Assembly: GCF_014646635.1 (NCBI RefSeq)
Contig: NZ_BMNQ01000010.1
Coordinates: 1 to 64,000, forward strand
DNA from: Lentibacillus kapialis
Lineage (GTDB): Bacteria; Bacillota; Bacilli; Bacillales; Amphibacillaceae
Direction: 5' to 3'
DNA length: 64,000 bases
The translations under genes were made by a program, and so were the position numbers. Every line of letters starts with the position of its first letter. Positions within the stretch are counted from its first letter, which is position 1. Below, piece after piece: positions 18,195 to 25,939 of this stretch. The notes beneath the pieces are model-generated. The model did no database searches, had not been told where the DNA came from, and saw only the letters and a list, made by a program, of their open reading frames with translations.

Positions 18195-18262
18195 TTCCCG
18201 AGCGAGCAACCATGTTCCCGAGAAAGAAATGAGCTGTCCCGACATATAGCGGGACAACCCTT

Positions 18263-18742
18263 TCAATTTTGAAGTGCCTTTTCAATATCCTGTTCGATAT
18301 TTTCCGGTTTTGTTTGTGGTGCATAGCGGTTAATGACGTTTCCATTTCGATCAATTAGGAATTTGGTGAAGTTCCATTTTATCTGTCTGGTAACCACACC
18401 TTTTGCTTGTTGGGTGAGATACACAAATAAGGGATGAGCATTTTCACCTTTGACATCAATCTTACTGAACATAGGGAATGTGACACCGTAATTTCTTCGG
18501 CAAAAGCGGGCTATTTCACCATCTAAACCCGGATCTTGACTGTTGAATTGGTTACACGGAAATCCGAGTACTGTCAGCCCATCATCTTTATATGTATCAT
18601 AAAGTTTTTGCAAGCCATCAAATTGTGGTGTAAATCCACATTCACTGGCAGTATTGACAATCAACAGTACGTCTCCCTCATATTCATTCAGCGATTTTTC
18701 TTCTCCATCTATTGTCTTTGCGGAGAAATCATAAACACTAAT
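18263..18742 (-). CDS. Glutathione peroxidase-like thiol peroxidase
   Basis: A BsaA/Gpx-family peroxidase that reduces peroxides, in bacilli usually with thioredoxin or bacillithiol. [11 protein letters not shown] holds the peroxidatic Cys, GFPCNQF the Gln and second Cys, and [10 protein letters not shown] the Trp-Asn. The protein must begin near [13 protein letters not shown], aligning with MSIY of B. subtilis BsaA, yet no ATG, GTG or TTG lies there. The best-placed codon is ATT at 18742, with AAGGGGG about nine bases before it. TTG codons 11 and 14 codons upstream are the alternatives but lack a ribosome site. The hairpin at 18232-18257 (GTCCCG / CGGGAC) lies downstream. Confidence 0.88.
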   Translation of the reverse strand: MSVYDFSAKTIDGEEKSLNEYEGDVLLIVNTASECGFTPQFDGLQKLYDTYKDDGLTVLGFPCNQFNSQDPGLDGEIARFCRRNYGVTFPMFSKIDVKGENAHPLFVYLTQQAKGVVTRQIKWNFTKFLIDRNGNVINRYAPQTKPENIEQDIEKALQN

Positions 18743-18883
18743 TAAAATCGCCCCCTTTTTTGTAAAGAATAACAAGGTGCCCAATTATTGTCAAAAAATT
18801 AAATCACCTTGCATGCAAGACAGGACAGTAATCCATACATGCTAAAGTTCACATTTAAAAGCAGGGCAGAGCCGCTTTCACAT

Positions 18884-18918
18884 AAAAAGGAACCGGCTAA
18901 ACTGCCGATCCCTTCCTA
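18884..18918 (-). terminator. Intrinsic terminator after trhO
   Basis: On the minus strand AGGAAGGGATCGGC pairs with GCCGGTTCCT around AGTTTA and ends in T5. Confidence 0.8.
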
Positions 18919-18925
18919 TTAATTA

Positions 18926-19909
18926 TCAGGCTTTCTGTGTTGTGCGCTTCTCTTTCTCAATTACTGTAAGTTTGCGATCGATTTCTTCCTGGGATAAATT
19001 GTGTTCCCGGACATACAGATTGTCCCGGCTTATCCGGCATTCATGGGTGCAGCCGCGCATGTACTTATGCTCATTTTCTTCGGAGCAGATGATTTGTTTA
19101 TTACATGACGGATTGGCACAGTTAATATAGCGCTCGCAGGGTGTTCCGTCAAAATAATCTTTTCCAACGACCACATGTGCGTTTTGATTGATGGGGACCG
19201 AGATGCGTTCGTCAAATACGTAACATTTTCCGTCCCAGAGTTCACCCTGTATCTCTTGGTCTTTACCATACGTGACAATTCCGCCTTCAAGCTGATTGAC
19301 GTCTTGTATTCCTTCATCCATTAGCCAACCGGAGAATTTTTCACAGCGGATGCCGCCGGTGCAATAAGTTAGTACCTTTTTATCCTGCAGCTGATCTTTA
19401 TTTTCGCGGATCCAGTCAGGCAGTTCCCGGAATGTTTCAATGTCCGGACGGATTGCTCCGCGAAAGTGTCCGAGGTCGTATTCATAATCATTCCGAGCGT
19501 CCAGAATCACTGTTTCCTCATCCTGCATCGCCTCATAAAACTCCTTTGGCGAGAGGAATTTCGCAGTCTTTTCCAACGGACTGACATCTTCTTCTTCATT
19601 AAGCTTCAGGCTGACGATTTCCGAACGGTGACGCACGTGCATTTTTTTAAAAGCGTGTCCATCGTGCTTATCAATTTTGAAAGTCATGTCAGCAAATCGT
19701 GAATCCTGATGCATGGCCATCATATATTTTTCGGTCTGTTCGACTGTACCGGATACCGTTCCGTTCAGTCCTTCATGTGCTACAAGAATCCGTCCCTTGA
19801 GTCCAAGTTCCTGACAGAATGCCAAATGCTCTTCTGAAAAGGTCACTGGATCTTCAATCGGGACGAATTTATAATAGAGCAACACTTGATACTCCCGTTT
19901 ATCCTCCAT
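18926..19909 (-). CDS. trhO: tRNA uridine(34) hydroxylase, rhodanese family
   Basis: TrhO hydroxylates U34 of certain tRNAs to ho5U using O2. An N-terminal acylphosphatase-like domain ([22 protein letters not shown]) precedes a rhodanese domain with the active Cys in [18 protein letters not shown]; the C-terminal region has a Cys cluster ([22 protein letters not shown]). About 327 residues fits the Gram-positive subgroup. I prefer ATG 19909 (MEDKREYQV) because AGGTGG lies seven bases upstream; the ATG at 19927 adds six residues. Confidence 0.92.
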   Translation of the reverse strand: MEDKREYQVLLYYKFVPIEDPVTFSEEHLAFCQELGLKGRILVAHEGLNGTVSGTVEQTEKYMMAMHQDSRFADMTFKIDKHDGHAFKKMHVRHRSEIVSLKLNEEEDVSPLEKTAKFLSPKEFYEAMQDEETVILDARNDYEYDLGHFRGAIRPDIETFRELPDWIRENKDQLQDKKVLTYCTGGIRCEKFSGWLMDEGIQDVNQLEGGIVTYGKDQEIQGELWDGKCYVFDERISVPINQNAHVVVGKDYFDGTPCERYINCANPSCNKQIICSEENEHKYMRGCTHECRISRDNLYVREHNLSQEEIDRKLTVIEKEKRTTQKA

Positions 19910-20064
19910 GTCAATACCACCTACCATTCATATTTGCAAGATACAAATGCAGTGGGTAACTTACTTATAATCTTGCAGAAAAATATTTTACCATGTTTTT
20001 ATGTGTTTTACCAGGCAAGGTTTCTGCTTAAGCAAATAAACGTTAACTTTTTCAAGAAAAATAC

Positions 20065-20093
20065 TTGCATTTTTCAGCTGAAAGTAGTAAAGT
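20065..20093 (+). promoter_or_regulatory. Probable promoter of the cold-shock gene
   Basis: TTGCAT (20065-20070) and TAAAGT (20088-20093), 17-base spacer. It gives a leader of about 110 bases, as is usual for cold-shock mRNAs. The 19910-20060 part is AT-rich with nothing else evident. Confidence 0.5.
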
Positions 20094-20210
20094 GAACAAT
20101 AAGCAAATGAAATTGAAATAAGTAATACTTTACGATCTCTTTAAACAAGTGGTGTAAAAGTATTTATGGTTCAATTACTTTGCACATATTTGCATAAGGA
20201 GGTCGTTATT

Positions 20211-20411
20211 ATGATGACTGGTACAGTAAAATGGTTCAACGCTGAAAAAGGCTTTGGTTTCATTGAGCGTGAAGAGGGAGACGATGTATTCGTTCACTTC
20301 TCAGCTATCAACCAAGAAGGCTTCAAGACACTTGAAGATGGTCAAAACGTTGAATTCGAAATCGTTGAAGGCAACCGTGGGCCACAAGCAGCTAACGTTA
20401 CAGCCGTATAA
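20211..20411 (+). CDS. cspB: Cold-shock protein, CspB-like
   Basis: A 66-residue single OB-fold nucleic acid chaperone that keeps mRNA unfolded in the cold. RNP1 KGFGFI and RNP2 VFVHF are intact, and the sequence matches CspB from [11 protein letters not shown] to [10 protein letters not shown]. The ATG at 20211 (or the ATG right after it) follows AAGGAGG. A frame extending to 20166 would run through the leader and is rejected. The long leader may carry cold-responsive structure. Confidence 0.96.
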   Translation: MMTGTVKWFNAEKGFGFIEREEGDDVFVHFSAINQEGFKTLEDGQNVEFEIVEGNRGPQAANVTAV

Positions 20412-20425
20412 TCGATTGTAATATG

Positions 20426-20461
20426 AAAAGGTTTATCTCATTTGTGGGGTAAACCTTTTTT
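20426..20461 (+). terminator. Intrinsic terminator after cspB
   Basis: AAAAGGTTTA pairs with TAAACCTTTT, followed by T residues. Confidence 0.88.
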
Positions 20462-20514
20462 ATTTTCGTAACGGATTTGATATATATAAAGGGTCAAAGG
20501 ATGCTATTAGTGCG

Positions 20515-20720
20515 TGTTCAATAAGGAGGATAAAAAGGATCAAGAAGTTCGAGGCGGCGCAGTTTCGAGCAACGGAATGTATGCTTTTAAATACATGAGC
20601 ACAAGTAATGCTGTCCTGAATCCGCTTCGCACGCAGGAAAAGTGTTTTTCTTTTCCAAGGAGCGGAGAAACAAGCCAACGAAGAAATTCGAAGTATCATG
20701 TTTACCGGACTTTTTGAACA
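20515..20720 (+). mobile_element. MITE-like element, copy A, with inner insertion
   Basis: The ends TGTTCAATAAG and CTTTTTGAACA are near inverted repeats. The body (AGGAGGATAAAAAGGAT to ATCATGTTTACCGGAC) matches the reverse complement of 49631-49745. After the shared CAGTTTCGAGCA, this copy has about 90 extra bases containing two hairpins (ATGTAT/ATACAT and GGAAAAG/CTTTTCC) before CGGAGAAACAAGCC resumes. No transposase is encoded. It lies between cspB and the next gene. Confidence 0.75.
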
Positions 20721-20802
20721 ACCTCTATTATAAAGTTTGGCATTCGAACGCCGGCAGACACTACCGTTTTTCTGCTCATGTTGCGAAAGGTGTGAATAGG
20801 AT

Positions 20803-21114
20803 ATGGATAAAAATGACTTTGAACAAAAGGTTATCGAAAGCTACCAGCAGGATGAAAAAATGATGATTCTTGTTTATGCACAGTGGTGCATTAATAACGA
20901 TTTGGACCCGGAAGCGTTATATGAACAGGCGTATCCGGGTCAACTGAATAATCAGGCGTTAAAGGATGCACTGGAATTAACGGTTTCCAAACAGGAATCA
21001 GAGGCCATTCCTGATCAGACGGTCTTAAATATTCTTCAGTTGTTCGGCAATCATGACCTGGCATTAATTGTCCAAGAGCGAATCGACAATAATAAACGAA
21101 CAAATGACGATTGA
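20803..21114 (+). CDS. Conserved hypothetical protein, acidic, 103 residues
   Basis: I do not recognise the family. It is a soluble, Gln/Glu/Asp-rich, predicted all-helical protein with no Cys pair, signal or membrane segment. Helical stretches span about 4-27 (FEQKVIESYQQDEKMMILVYAQWC), 45-62 and 70-98. ATG 20803 has AGG close by (GAATAGGAT). It lies 30 bases before the GNAT gene, so the two may be one unit. Codon use resembles neighbours. Confidence 0.65.
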   Translation: MDKNDFEQKVIESYQQDEKMMILVYAQWCINNDLDPEALYEQAYPGQLNNQALKDALELTVSKQESEAIPDQTVLNILQLFGNHDLALIVQERIDNNKRTNDD

Positions 21115-21144
21115 ATCTTAAAAACAAGGGGGAAGATGTGACAG

Positions 21145-21591
21145 ATGGAATGGTACATTAAGCCTTTTCAGGAACTGACAAATGAGGACTTATATGCAAT
21201 TTTGAAACTACGCGTTGATATTTTCGTCGTGGAGCAGGAATGTCCGTATCCTGAGCTGGATGATTATGATCAGCAGGCTGTTCATTATTTTTTAAAAATC
21301 GGTCATGATCTTGTCGCCAATGTGCGGATGATGCCGAGGAATACGACATTTGAAGAACCTTCGATCGGCAGGGTTGCAGTTGCAGAGAAATGTCGTGACC
21401 GCGGATATGGCTGTGATATTATGCAAAAAGCTATTGAGTATATTTGCACCCAGTGGCATGAGACGGAGATAAAAATCGCAGCTCAGGAACATTTAAAGAC
21501 ATTTTATTCGAAGTTTGGGTTCAGGCAAGCATCCGAATCCTATCTTGAAGACGGTATTCCGCATATTGACATGATATGGAAGCAACAATAA
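21145..21591 (+). CDS. ElaA-type GNAT N-acetyltransferase
   Basis: A 148-residue GNAT protein of the ElaA subgroup. N-terminal LYAILKLRVDIFVVEQECPYPELDDYD is the subgroup signature; the acetyl-CoA loop reads VAEKCRDRGYGCDIM, with an R-D-R-G-Y-G variant of the R/Q-x-x-G-x-G/A motif. The acceptor is unknown. ATG 21145 follows GGGGGAAG by about eleven bases. Confidence 0.85.
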   Translation: MEWYIKPFQELTNEDLYAILKLRVDIFVVEQECPYPELDDYDQQAVHYFLKIGHDLVANVRMMPRNTTFEEPSIGRVAVAEKCRDRGYGCDIMQKAIEYICTQWHETEIKIAAQEHLKTFYSKFGFRQASESYLEDGIPHIDMIWKQQ

Positions 21592-21660
21592 AGTATCATT
21601 CATTCATATCAGTACATAGTATGGTTAGCGATTCATTTTTAGAAATGGAGGCTGACGGCT

Positions 21661-22329
21661 ATGATTTCAGATGAACAGCTTAGACAATGTAAAAGCGCAT
21701 TGCTCCAGCGGCAAGATGATCTGATCAGTCAAGTGCAGGATCATTTTGGGGCTTCGCTTGAAATGACACAGCAATCGACGGGTGAGTTATCTAATTATGA
21801 TAATCACCCTGGCGATACGGGAACAGAAATGTTTGAGCGCGGGAAGGATCTCGCGTTGAATGAACATGCGGAAAAAGAACTGCAGGATATCAATGCGGCT
21901 CTGCATGCGATTGCGGATGGAACGTATGGCATCTGCAGCGAATGTGGGAGGGACATACCGCTTGAGCGGCTTGAGGCGGTTCCGACAGCCGATCGTTGTT
22001 TTGAGCACGCGGAGAATTCGGATAATCGTGCCAAGGTTGACCGGCCGGTTGAAGAGGGTGTTTTTAGCCCCAATATAAATCCTGATGAGATAACTGCTGA
22101 AGAGCAAACGGGTTATGATGCAGAGGATACCTGGCAGGAAGTGAGCCGGTATGGCACGTCGGAAACAGCATCCGATTTTTATGGCGATCGTGACAATTAC
22201 GATGAGATGTATCCGAACAGTGATGAAAATATCGGAAGTGTTACGGATGAGGAAAGTTTTTTGGCGGCTGACCAAGAGGGTAACTTCACAGGTGTGACAC
22301 CGAATCACAATAAGTATGAAGAGGAATGA
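21661..22329 (+). CDS. TraR/DksA-type zinc-finger protein, YteA family
   Basis: A 222-residue protein of the YteA family. An N-terminal coiled coil (residues 4-90) is followed by YGICSECGRDIPLERLEAVPTADRCFEH, where the second zinc pair is C-x-x-H rather than C-x-x-C. An acidic tail of about 90 residues (D/E/N/Y-rich) follows. In bacilli such proteins are expressed in sporulation. The job is unknown; DksA-like contact with RNA polymerase is only a possibility. ATG 21661 follows AATGGAGGCTGACGGCT. Confidence 0.85.
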   Translation: MISDEQLRQCKSALLQRQDDLISQVQDHFGASLEMTQQSTGELSNYDNHPGDTGTEMFERGKDLALNEHAEKELQDINAALHAIADGTYGICSECGRDIPLERLEAVPTADRCFEHAENSDNRAKVDRPVEEGVFSPNINPDEITAEEQTGYDAEDTWQEVSRYGTSETASDFYGDRDNYDEMYPNSDENIGSVTDEESFLAADQEGNFTGVTPNHNKYEEE

Positions 22330-22415
22330 TTTTTGCTGCTGCAGCAATGATTCAGATGCAAAATGAAACCATGTGCTCCTTATTTTCGTAAAGTCCCATA
22401 AGGAGATGATAATTA

Positions 22416-22622
22416 ATGGAAGATAACCGTGGATGTATCAAATGCGGCAGCACGGATGCTGAACAGAAAGAGGTAGGCATGACTGGGACAGGCCTCTCCA
22501 AAATGTTTGATGTCCAAAATAATCAATTTATTGTTATTTCGTGTAAAAACTGCGGATACTCGGAATTTTACAATAAGAAAAGTTCTGCCGGTAGCAACAT
22601 ATTCGACTTCTTTTTTGGTTAA
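22416..22622 (+). CDS. Zn-ribbon nucleic-acid-binding protein (COG3478-like)
   Basis: A 68-residue protein with one zinc ribbon: CIKCGS near residue 7 and CKNCGYSEFY near residue 43. The short form with a glycine/phenylalanine tail (NIFDFFFG) resembles YpzJ-type predicted nucleic-acid-binding proteins. ATG 22416 follows AAGGAGATGATAATT. No operon partner. Function unknown. Confidence 0.8.
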   Translation: MEDNRGCIKCGSTDAEQKEVGMTGTGLSKMFDVQNNQFIVISCKNCGYSEFYNKKSSAGSNIFDFFFG

Positions 22623-22676
22623 GGATTCGCCATAAGTAATAGCATGGCACTGCCGGAGAATAGGATCGTTTCACAT

Positions 22677-22717
22677 AAAACCGGGCCTTGATCACAGGTG
22701 ATCAAGGCCCGGTTTTT
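22677..22717. terminator. Bidirectional intrinsic terminator
   Basis: AAAACCGGGCCTTGATCAC pairs with its complement across AGGT. It separates converging genes on both strands. Confidence 0.93.
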
Positions 22718-22725
22718 CGGCTAGG

Positions 22726-23523
22726 TCAAAACCCGCGAAACATTGTATCCATCATGTTCCCGATAATTGAATTTATAAACGACTGGGAGAACAGGGCAAA
22801 TGCAAGGATGACGATAATATATAGTCCCAACAGTATATAAATACGGTCAGACCCTTCCGACGGTTGTTCCAGTAAGATGAACGTCGGAACCAACAATAAT
22901 AGTCCCAGAATACTTATCAGGAAAAGAATTCCGGCAAGGGCTGACAGTCCGATGAAAAACAAAATCAGACCAGCAGCATATAAAAGGAGAAAGGGGATTA
23001 AATAAGCGCCGTATTTGGCTATGGTACTTCGAAAGGTGGCGGCTTGAATGGATAGTTTCGTACCGGCAAACGTTAGACCCGCAATCAGGATCTGCAGTAA
23101 TATAAACGTTATAAATGGTAGGATAAAGCTGTCAAATAATGAAGCATTACCGAAAAAACCTACCGGAATGGCGTTGAGTACAAAGTGGTAACTTAATGAC
23201 AACAATAATGAAAATAACACAAAAGTTATAATAGCCGAAACAATGTCCGAATCATTCGCTTTCTTCGCTTCATTTGGATTTTTCACAAGTGTCATGAAAA
23301 AATGCCCGAAATTGATGGCATCATGTTTTAGTTTTTCCACAAACTCATTGGATGAATTTGGCGTTTCACTTTCTTGTCCAACATTCTCATTCGTTGCATC
23401 ATCATTGTCCTTCTGACCCGGAACTTCTAAATCTGTGTTTATTTGATCCGGAACCAGCTGAGCACCGCAATTCGTGCAGAATTCGCCCTCTTCCGAATAT
23501 TGGCCACATAAAGAACATTGCAT
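22726..23523 (-). CDS. Zinc-ribbon membrane protein, Yip1-like
   Basis: A 265-residue protein with an N-terminal zinc ribbon (CSLCGQ at residue 3, CTNCGAQL at residue 16), an acidic Asn/Glu-rich linker to about residue 60, an amphipathic segment, and five or six membrane helices between residues 95 and 262. The arrangement resembles uncharacterised YIP1-like proteins of bacilli. The start ATG is at 23523 behind GGAAGTGAT. Function unknown. Confidence 0.75.
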   Translation of the reverse strand: MQCSLCGQYSEEGEFCTNCGAQLVPDQINTDLEVPGQKDNDDATNENVGQESETPNSSNEFVEKLKHDAINFGHFFMTLVKNPNEAKKANDSDIVSAIITFVLFSLLLSLSYHFVLNAIPVGFFGNASLFDSFILPFITFILLQILIAGLTFAGTKLSIQAATFRSTIAKYGAYLIPFLLLYAAGLILFFIGLSALAGILFLISILGLLLLVPTFILLEQPSEGSDRIYILLGLYIIVILAFALFSQSFINSIIGNMMDTMFRGF

Positions 23524-23650
23524 AATATCACTTCCTTTTCCATTACTTAATTAAAGTATAATGGCTTTTGTCAAAATCTGAAAGGGTGGTCTTTTATTAT
23601 TTTTCCTTTAGCCTTACAATGGTCTCAAACAGGTGACACGTACATCACAT

Positions 23651-23685
23651 AAAAAACCTGCAGCTAATGATAGCGCAGGTTTTTT
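23651..23685. terminator. Intrinsic terminator downstream of htrA
   Basis: AAAAAACCTGC pairs with GCAGGTTTTTT around 13 bases. It can act in both directions. Confidence 0.85.
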
Positions 23686-23688
23686 GTT

Positions 23689-23713
23689 ATAACGTCACAA
23701 ACTATAATTTATG
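23689..23713 (+). repeat. Head-only fragment of the hairpin repeat
   Basis: ATAACGTCACAAACTATAAT matches the first 20 bases of the dispersed repeat with a few changes. It again starts right after a terminator T-tract. The hairpin half is absent. Confidence 0.6.
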
Positions 23714-23739
23714 GGGGAGAGTTCTCCTGCAGTATTCCT

Positions 23740-25086
23740 TTACTGTTGCTGCGAACTTCGCTCTACCAATTCAAGGGATACGTTTTGCTTTTCTCCATTC
23801 CGATAAATTTCAAGCTCGACTTTTTCTCCGATCTCCGCTTCTTTGTAGAGATATTTGCGTAAGTCTATCAGTGATGTGATGTCATTGCCGTTGATTTTTG
23901 TGATGACATCAAATTGTTGCAGATTTGCGTTATCCGCAGGTGATCCTGTTTCGACCTGTGCAACAACCATGCCACCTTTGACATCCTCGGGAAGTTGCAC
24001 TTGATCACGGTATTGCCGTGGAACCTGCTTGATGGATGCTGTACTGATTCCGATGAATGGACGGGCAACTTTGCCATCTGTTTCAAGCTGCTCAATAATC
24101 GGCTTTGCCGTATCAATCGGTATTGCAAATCCAATGCCTTCAACCGCGGTCTGTGCGATTTTCATCGAGTTTATGCCAACCACCTTGCCATCTGAGTTGA
24201 CCAAGGCACCGCCGCTATTTCCGGGGTTGATGGCAGCGTCGGTCTGAATAACCTCGGTGATCCAATCGGGTTGTTTATCACCGTTGGTATCCATGCTAAC
24301 GGAGCGATCCAGGCCGCTGACTATTCCCTTTGTGAGGGTATTGGCAAATTCCATTCCGAGTGGGTTCCCGATTGCAATGACCGTTTCACCAACTTTCAAG
24401 TCTTTGGAAGACCCAAGATTGGCAACGGTATCCACTTTGGAACCGTCAACTTTCAGGACAGCCAAGTCACTTAATTTATCTGAGCCTAAAACTTCTGCTT
24501 TAATGTGTTCCTTATCGTTGAGAACCACTTCGACTTCCTGGGCACCATTGACAACATGGTGGTTTGTGACCACATAAGCATTGCCGTTCTCTTTTTTATA
24601 AACAATTCCTGATCCACTTCCGGATTCCTTACTTTGTTCCCAAATGCTTTGCTGCTTCATGCGCGTGACACCAACAACCGCTTTGGATGCCTCATCCATG
24701 GTTGAGGCGACATCAGCATTACCTGAAGCAAGCGTTTCTGTTACTTCAGGTGTTCCAGTTGATGCATCATTCCCGCTTGACGCATCGCCCGAGTCCGGGC
24801 TGGTGCTAGTGTCATTGCTTGGTATAATATTCGTTGTAAATAGCAGAACAACGATGATGGCTGATATTAAGCCGCCGGCGATACCGCTCAGCACATTGCC
24901 GGACTTTTTCGGCTTCGACTTTTCGGTCTGGCTGACTTTCGTATTCTGTCTCGCCGTTTGGGCAATGCCACCGGTTGCTTCCGATTCTGGATTTCCGGTT
25001 GTTTCCTGTTTGTTATACGTTTGATTTTCATCATCCATATCGCCATGGTTGTATGGATGATCATTATGATTATTATTGTAATCCAT
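23740..25086 (-). CDS. htrA: HtrA/DegP-type serine protease, membrane anchored
   Basis: A cell-surface quality-control protease of 448 residues. Residues 1-62 are an Asn/Asp/His-rich cytoplasmic tail, 65-87 a membrane anchor, 100-320 the trypsin-like domain and 340-440 a PDZ domain. The triad is visible in VVTNHHVVNG, SDLAVLKVDG and NPGNSGGAL. I start at ATG 25086 behind AGAGGTGAG; the 49 extra upstream codons cover the promoter. It diverges from cssRS, as htrB (yvtA) does in B. subtilis, so it is probably induced by secretion stress. Confidence 0.93.
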   Translation of the reverse strand: MDYNNNHNDHPYNHGDMDDENQTYNKQETTGNPESEATGGIAQTARQNTKVSQTEKSKPKKSGNVLSGIAGGLISAIIVVLLFTTNIIPSNDTSTSPDSGDASSGNDASTGTPEVTETLASGNADVASTMDEASKAVVGVTRMKQQSIWEQSKESGSGSGIVYKKENGNAYVVTNHHVVNGAQEVEVVLNDKEHIKAEVLGSDKLSDLAVLKVDGSKVDTVANLGSSKDLKVGETVIAIGNPLGMEFANTLTKGIVSGLDRSVSMDTNGDKQPDWITEVIQTDAAINPGNSGGALVNSDGKVVGINSMKIAQTAVEGIGFAIPIDTAKPIIEQLETDGKVARPFIGISTASIKQVPRQYRDQVQLPEDVKGGMVVAQVETGSPADNANLQQFDVITKINGNDITSLIDLRKYLYKEAEIGEKVELEIYRNGEKQNVSLELVERSSQQQ

Positions 25087-25126
25087 GAATATCTCACCTC
25101 TTTGCGTTATGATGATTACATGTTCC

Positions 25127-25159
25127 ATTATAGCCATATCGTTTGGTAGCATTTTGGTA
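25127..25159 (-). promoter_or_regulatory. htrA promoter with putative CssR direct repeats
   Basis: The minus-strand -10 box TATAAT is at 25127-25132. No good -35 box exists, but two TTTGGTA repeats (plus strand, 25142-25148 and 25153-25159) lie 11 bases apart over the -35 region. This is the spacing expected for an OmpR-type activator dimer. Confidence 0.5.
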
Positions 25160-25250
25160 TGAATATGGCAAAAATGTGTAATGTGTACTAACGGTTTTCC
25201 CGTTTTAGAACTTAGTAAATCATAACAATACATTGATGGAGGAAACGTTT

Positions 25251-25937
25251 ATGACGAATTATGTTGGTGTCGTGGAAGATGATGCGAATATCCAAAATAT
25301 TGTCTCGGCATATTTGAAAAAAGAGGGGTTTGATATAACCGTGATGGAAACTGCTGAAGAGGCATGGGACCTATGGGAGAGTCAGCCGCCGGACTTGTGG
25401 ATTCTCGATATTATGCTGCCCGGAATGGATGGTTACGAGTTTTGCAAAAAAATCCGGCAGGAAAGCGATGTGCCGATTATTATTATTTCCGCCAAAGACG
25501 ATGAAGTGGACAAGATTCTAGGGCTTGAATTGGGTGGCGATGATTATTTAACCAAACCCTTCAGCCCCCGGGAACTGATAGCCCGTGTTAAGCGTGTGCT
25601 CAAGCGAAGCCAGCCATCACTACAGGATGATCATTCATTGCCGGACAAGATTAAAGCAGGGGCTCTGTTCATTCACGAAAATGATCGGCGCATTTTTTGG
25701 CACGGGCAGGAGGAGGATATTACAACCAAAGAATTTGATATGCTGCTACTTCTTGCCAAAAATGTAAACAGAGCATTCTCCCGGGAGGAACTCCTCATTA
25801 AAATTTGGGGCGAAGATTATTTCGGAAGTGACCGTGCTGTTGACGATCTCGTTAAACGGATTCGCAAAAAATTGCCCGATATACCATTGGAGACGGTATG
25901 GGGATATGGCTATCGGCTGCGCGAAGAAGAGGAATAA
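25251..25937 (+). CDS. cssR: Response regulator of secretion stress
   Basis: An OmpR/PhoB-type regulator of 228 residues. The receiver domain has acidic pair ED-D at 9-11, phosphorylated Asp53 in LWILDIMLPG and the Lys in TKPFSPRE; the winged helix ends DRAVDDLVKRIRKKLP and VWGYGYRLR. These stretches match B. subtilis CssR, and the divergent htrA supports the assignment. ATG 25251 has TGGAGGAAACG upstream. The stop is two bases from cssS. Confidence 0.9.
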   Translation: MTNYVGVVEDDANIQNIVSAYLKKEGFDITVMETAEEAWDLWESQPPDLWILDIMLPGMDGYEFCKKIRQESDVPIIIISAKDDEVDKILGLELGGDDYLTKPFSPRELIARVKRVLKRSQPSLQDDHSLPDKIKAGALFIHENDRRIFWHGQEEDITTKEFDMLLLLAKNVNRAFSREELLIKIWGEDYFGSDRAVDDLVKRIRKKLPDIPLETVWGYGYRLREEEE

Positions 25938-25939
25938 CC

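Noticed and set aside
20514-20717. ORFs inside the MITE-like copies (also 49537-49823)
   Set aside because: They are readings through a non-coding repeat; the two copies differ by a 90-base insertion that breaks any shared product.
25087-25233. 49 extra N-terminal residues of the HtrA protease
   Set aside because: They lie in the promoter/operator region; the ATG at 25086 has a strong ribosome site.
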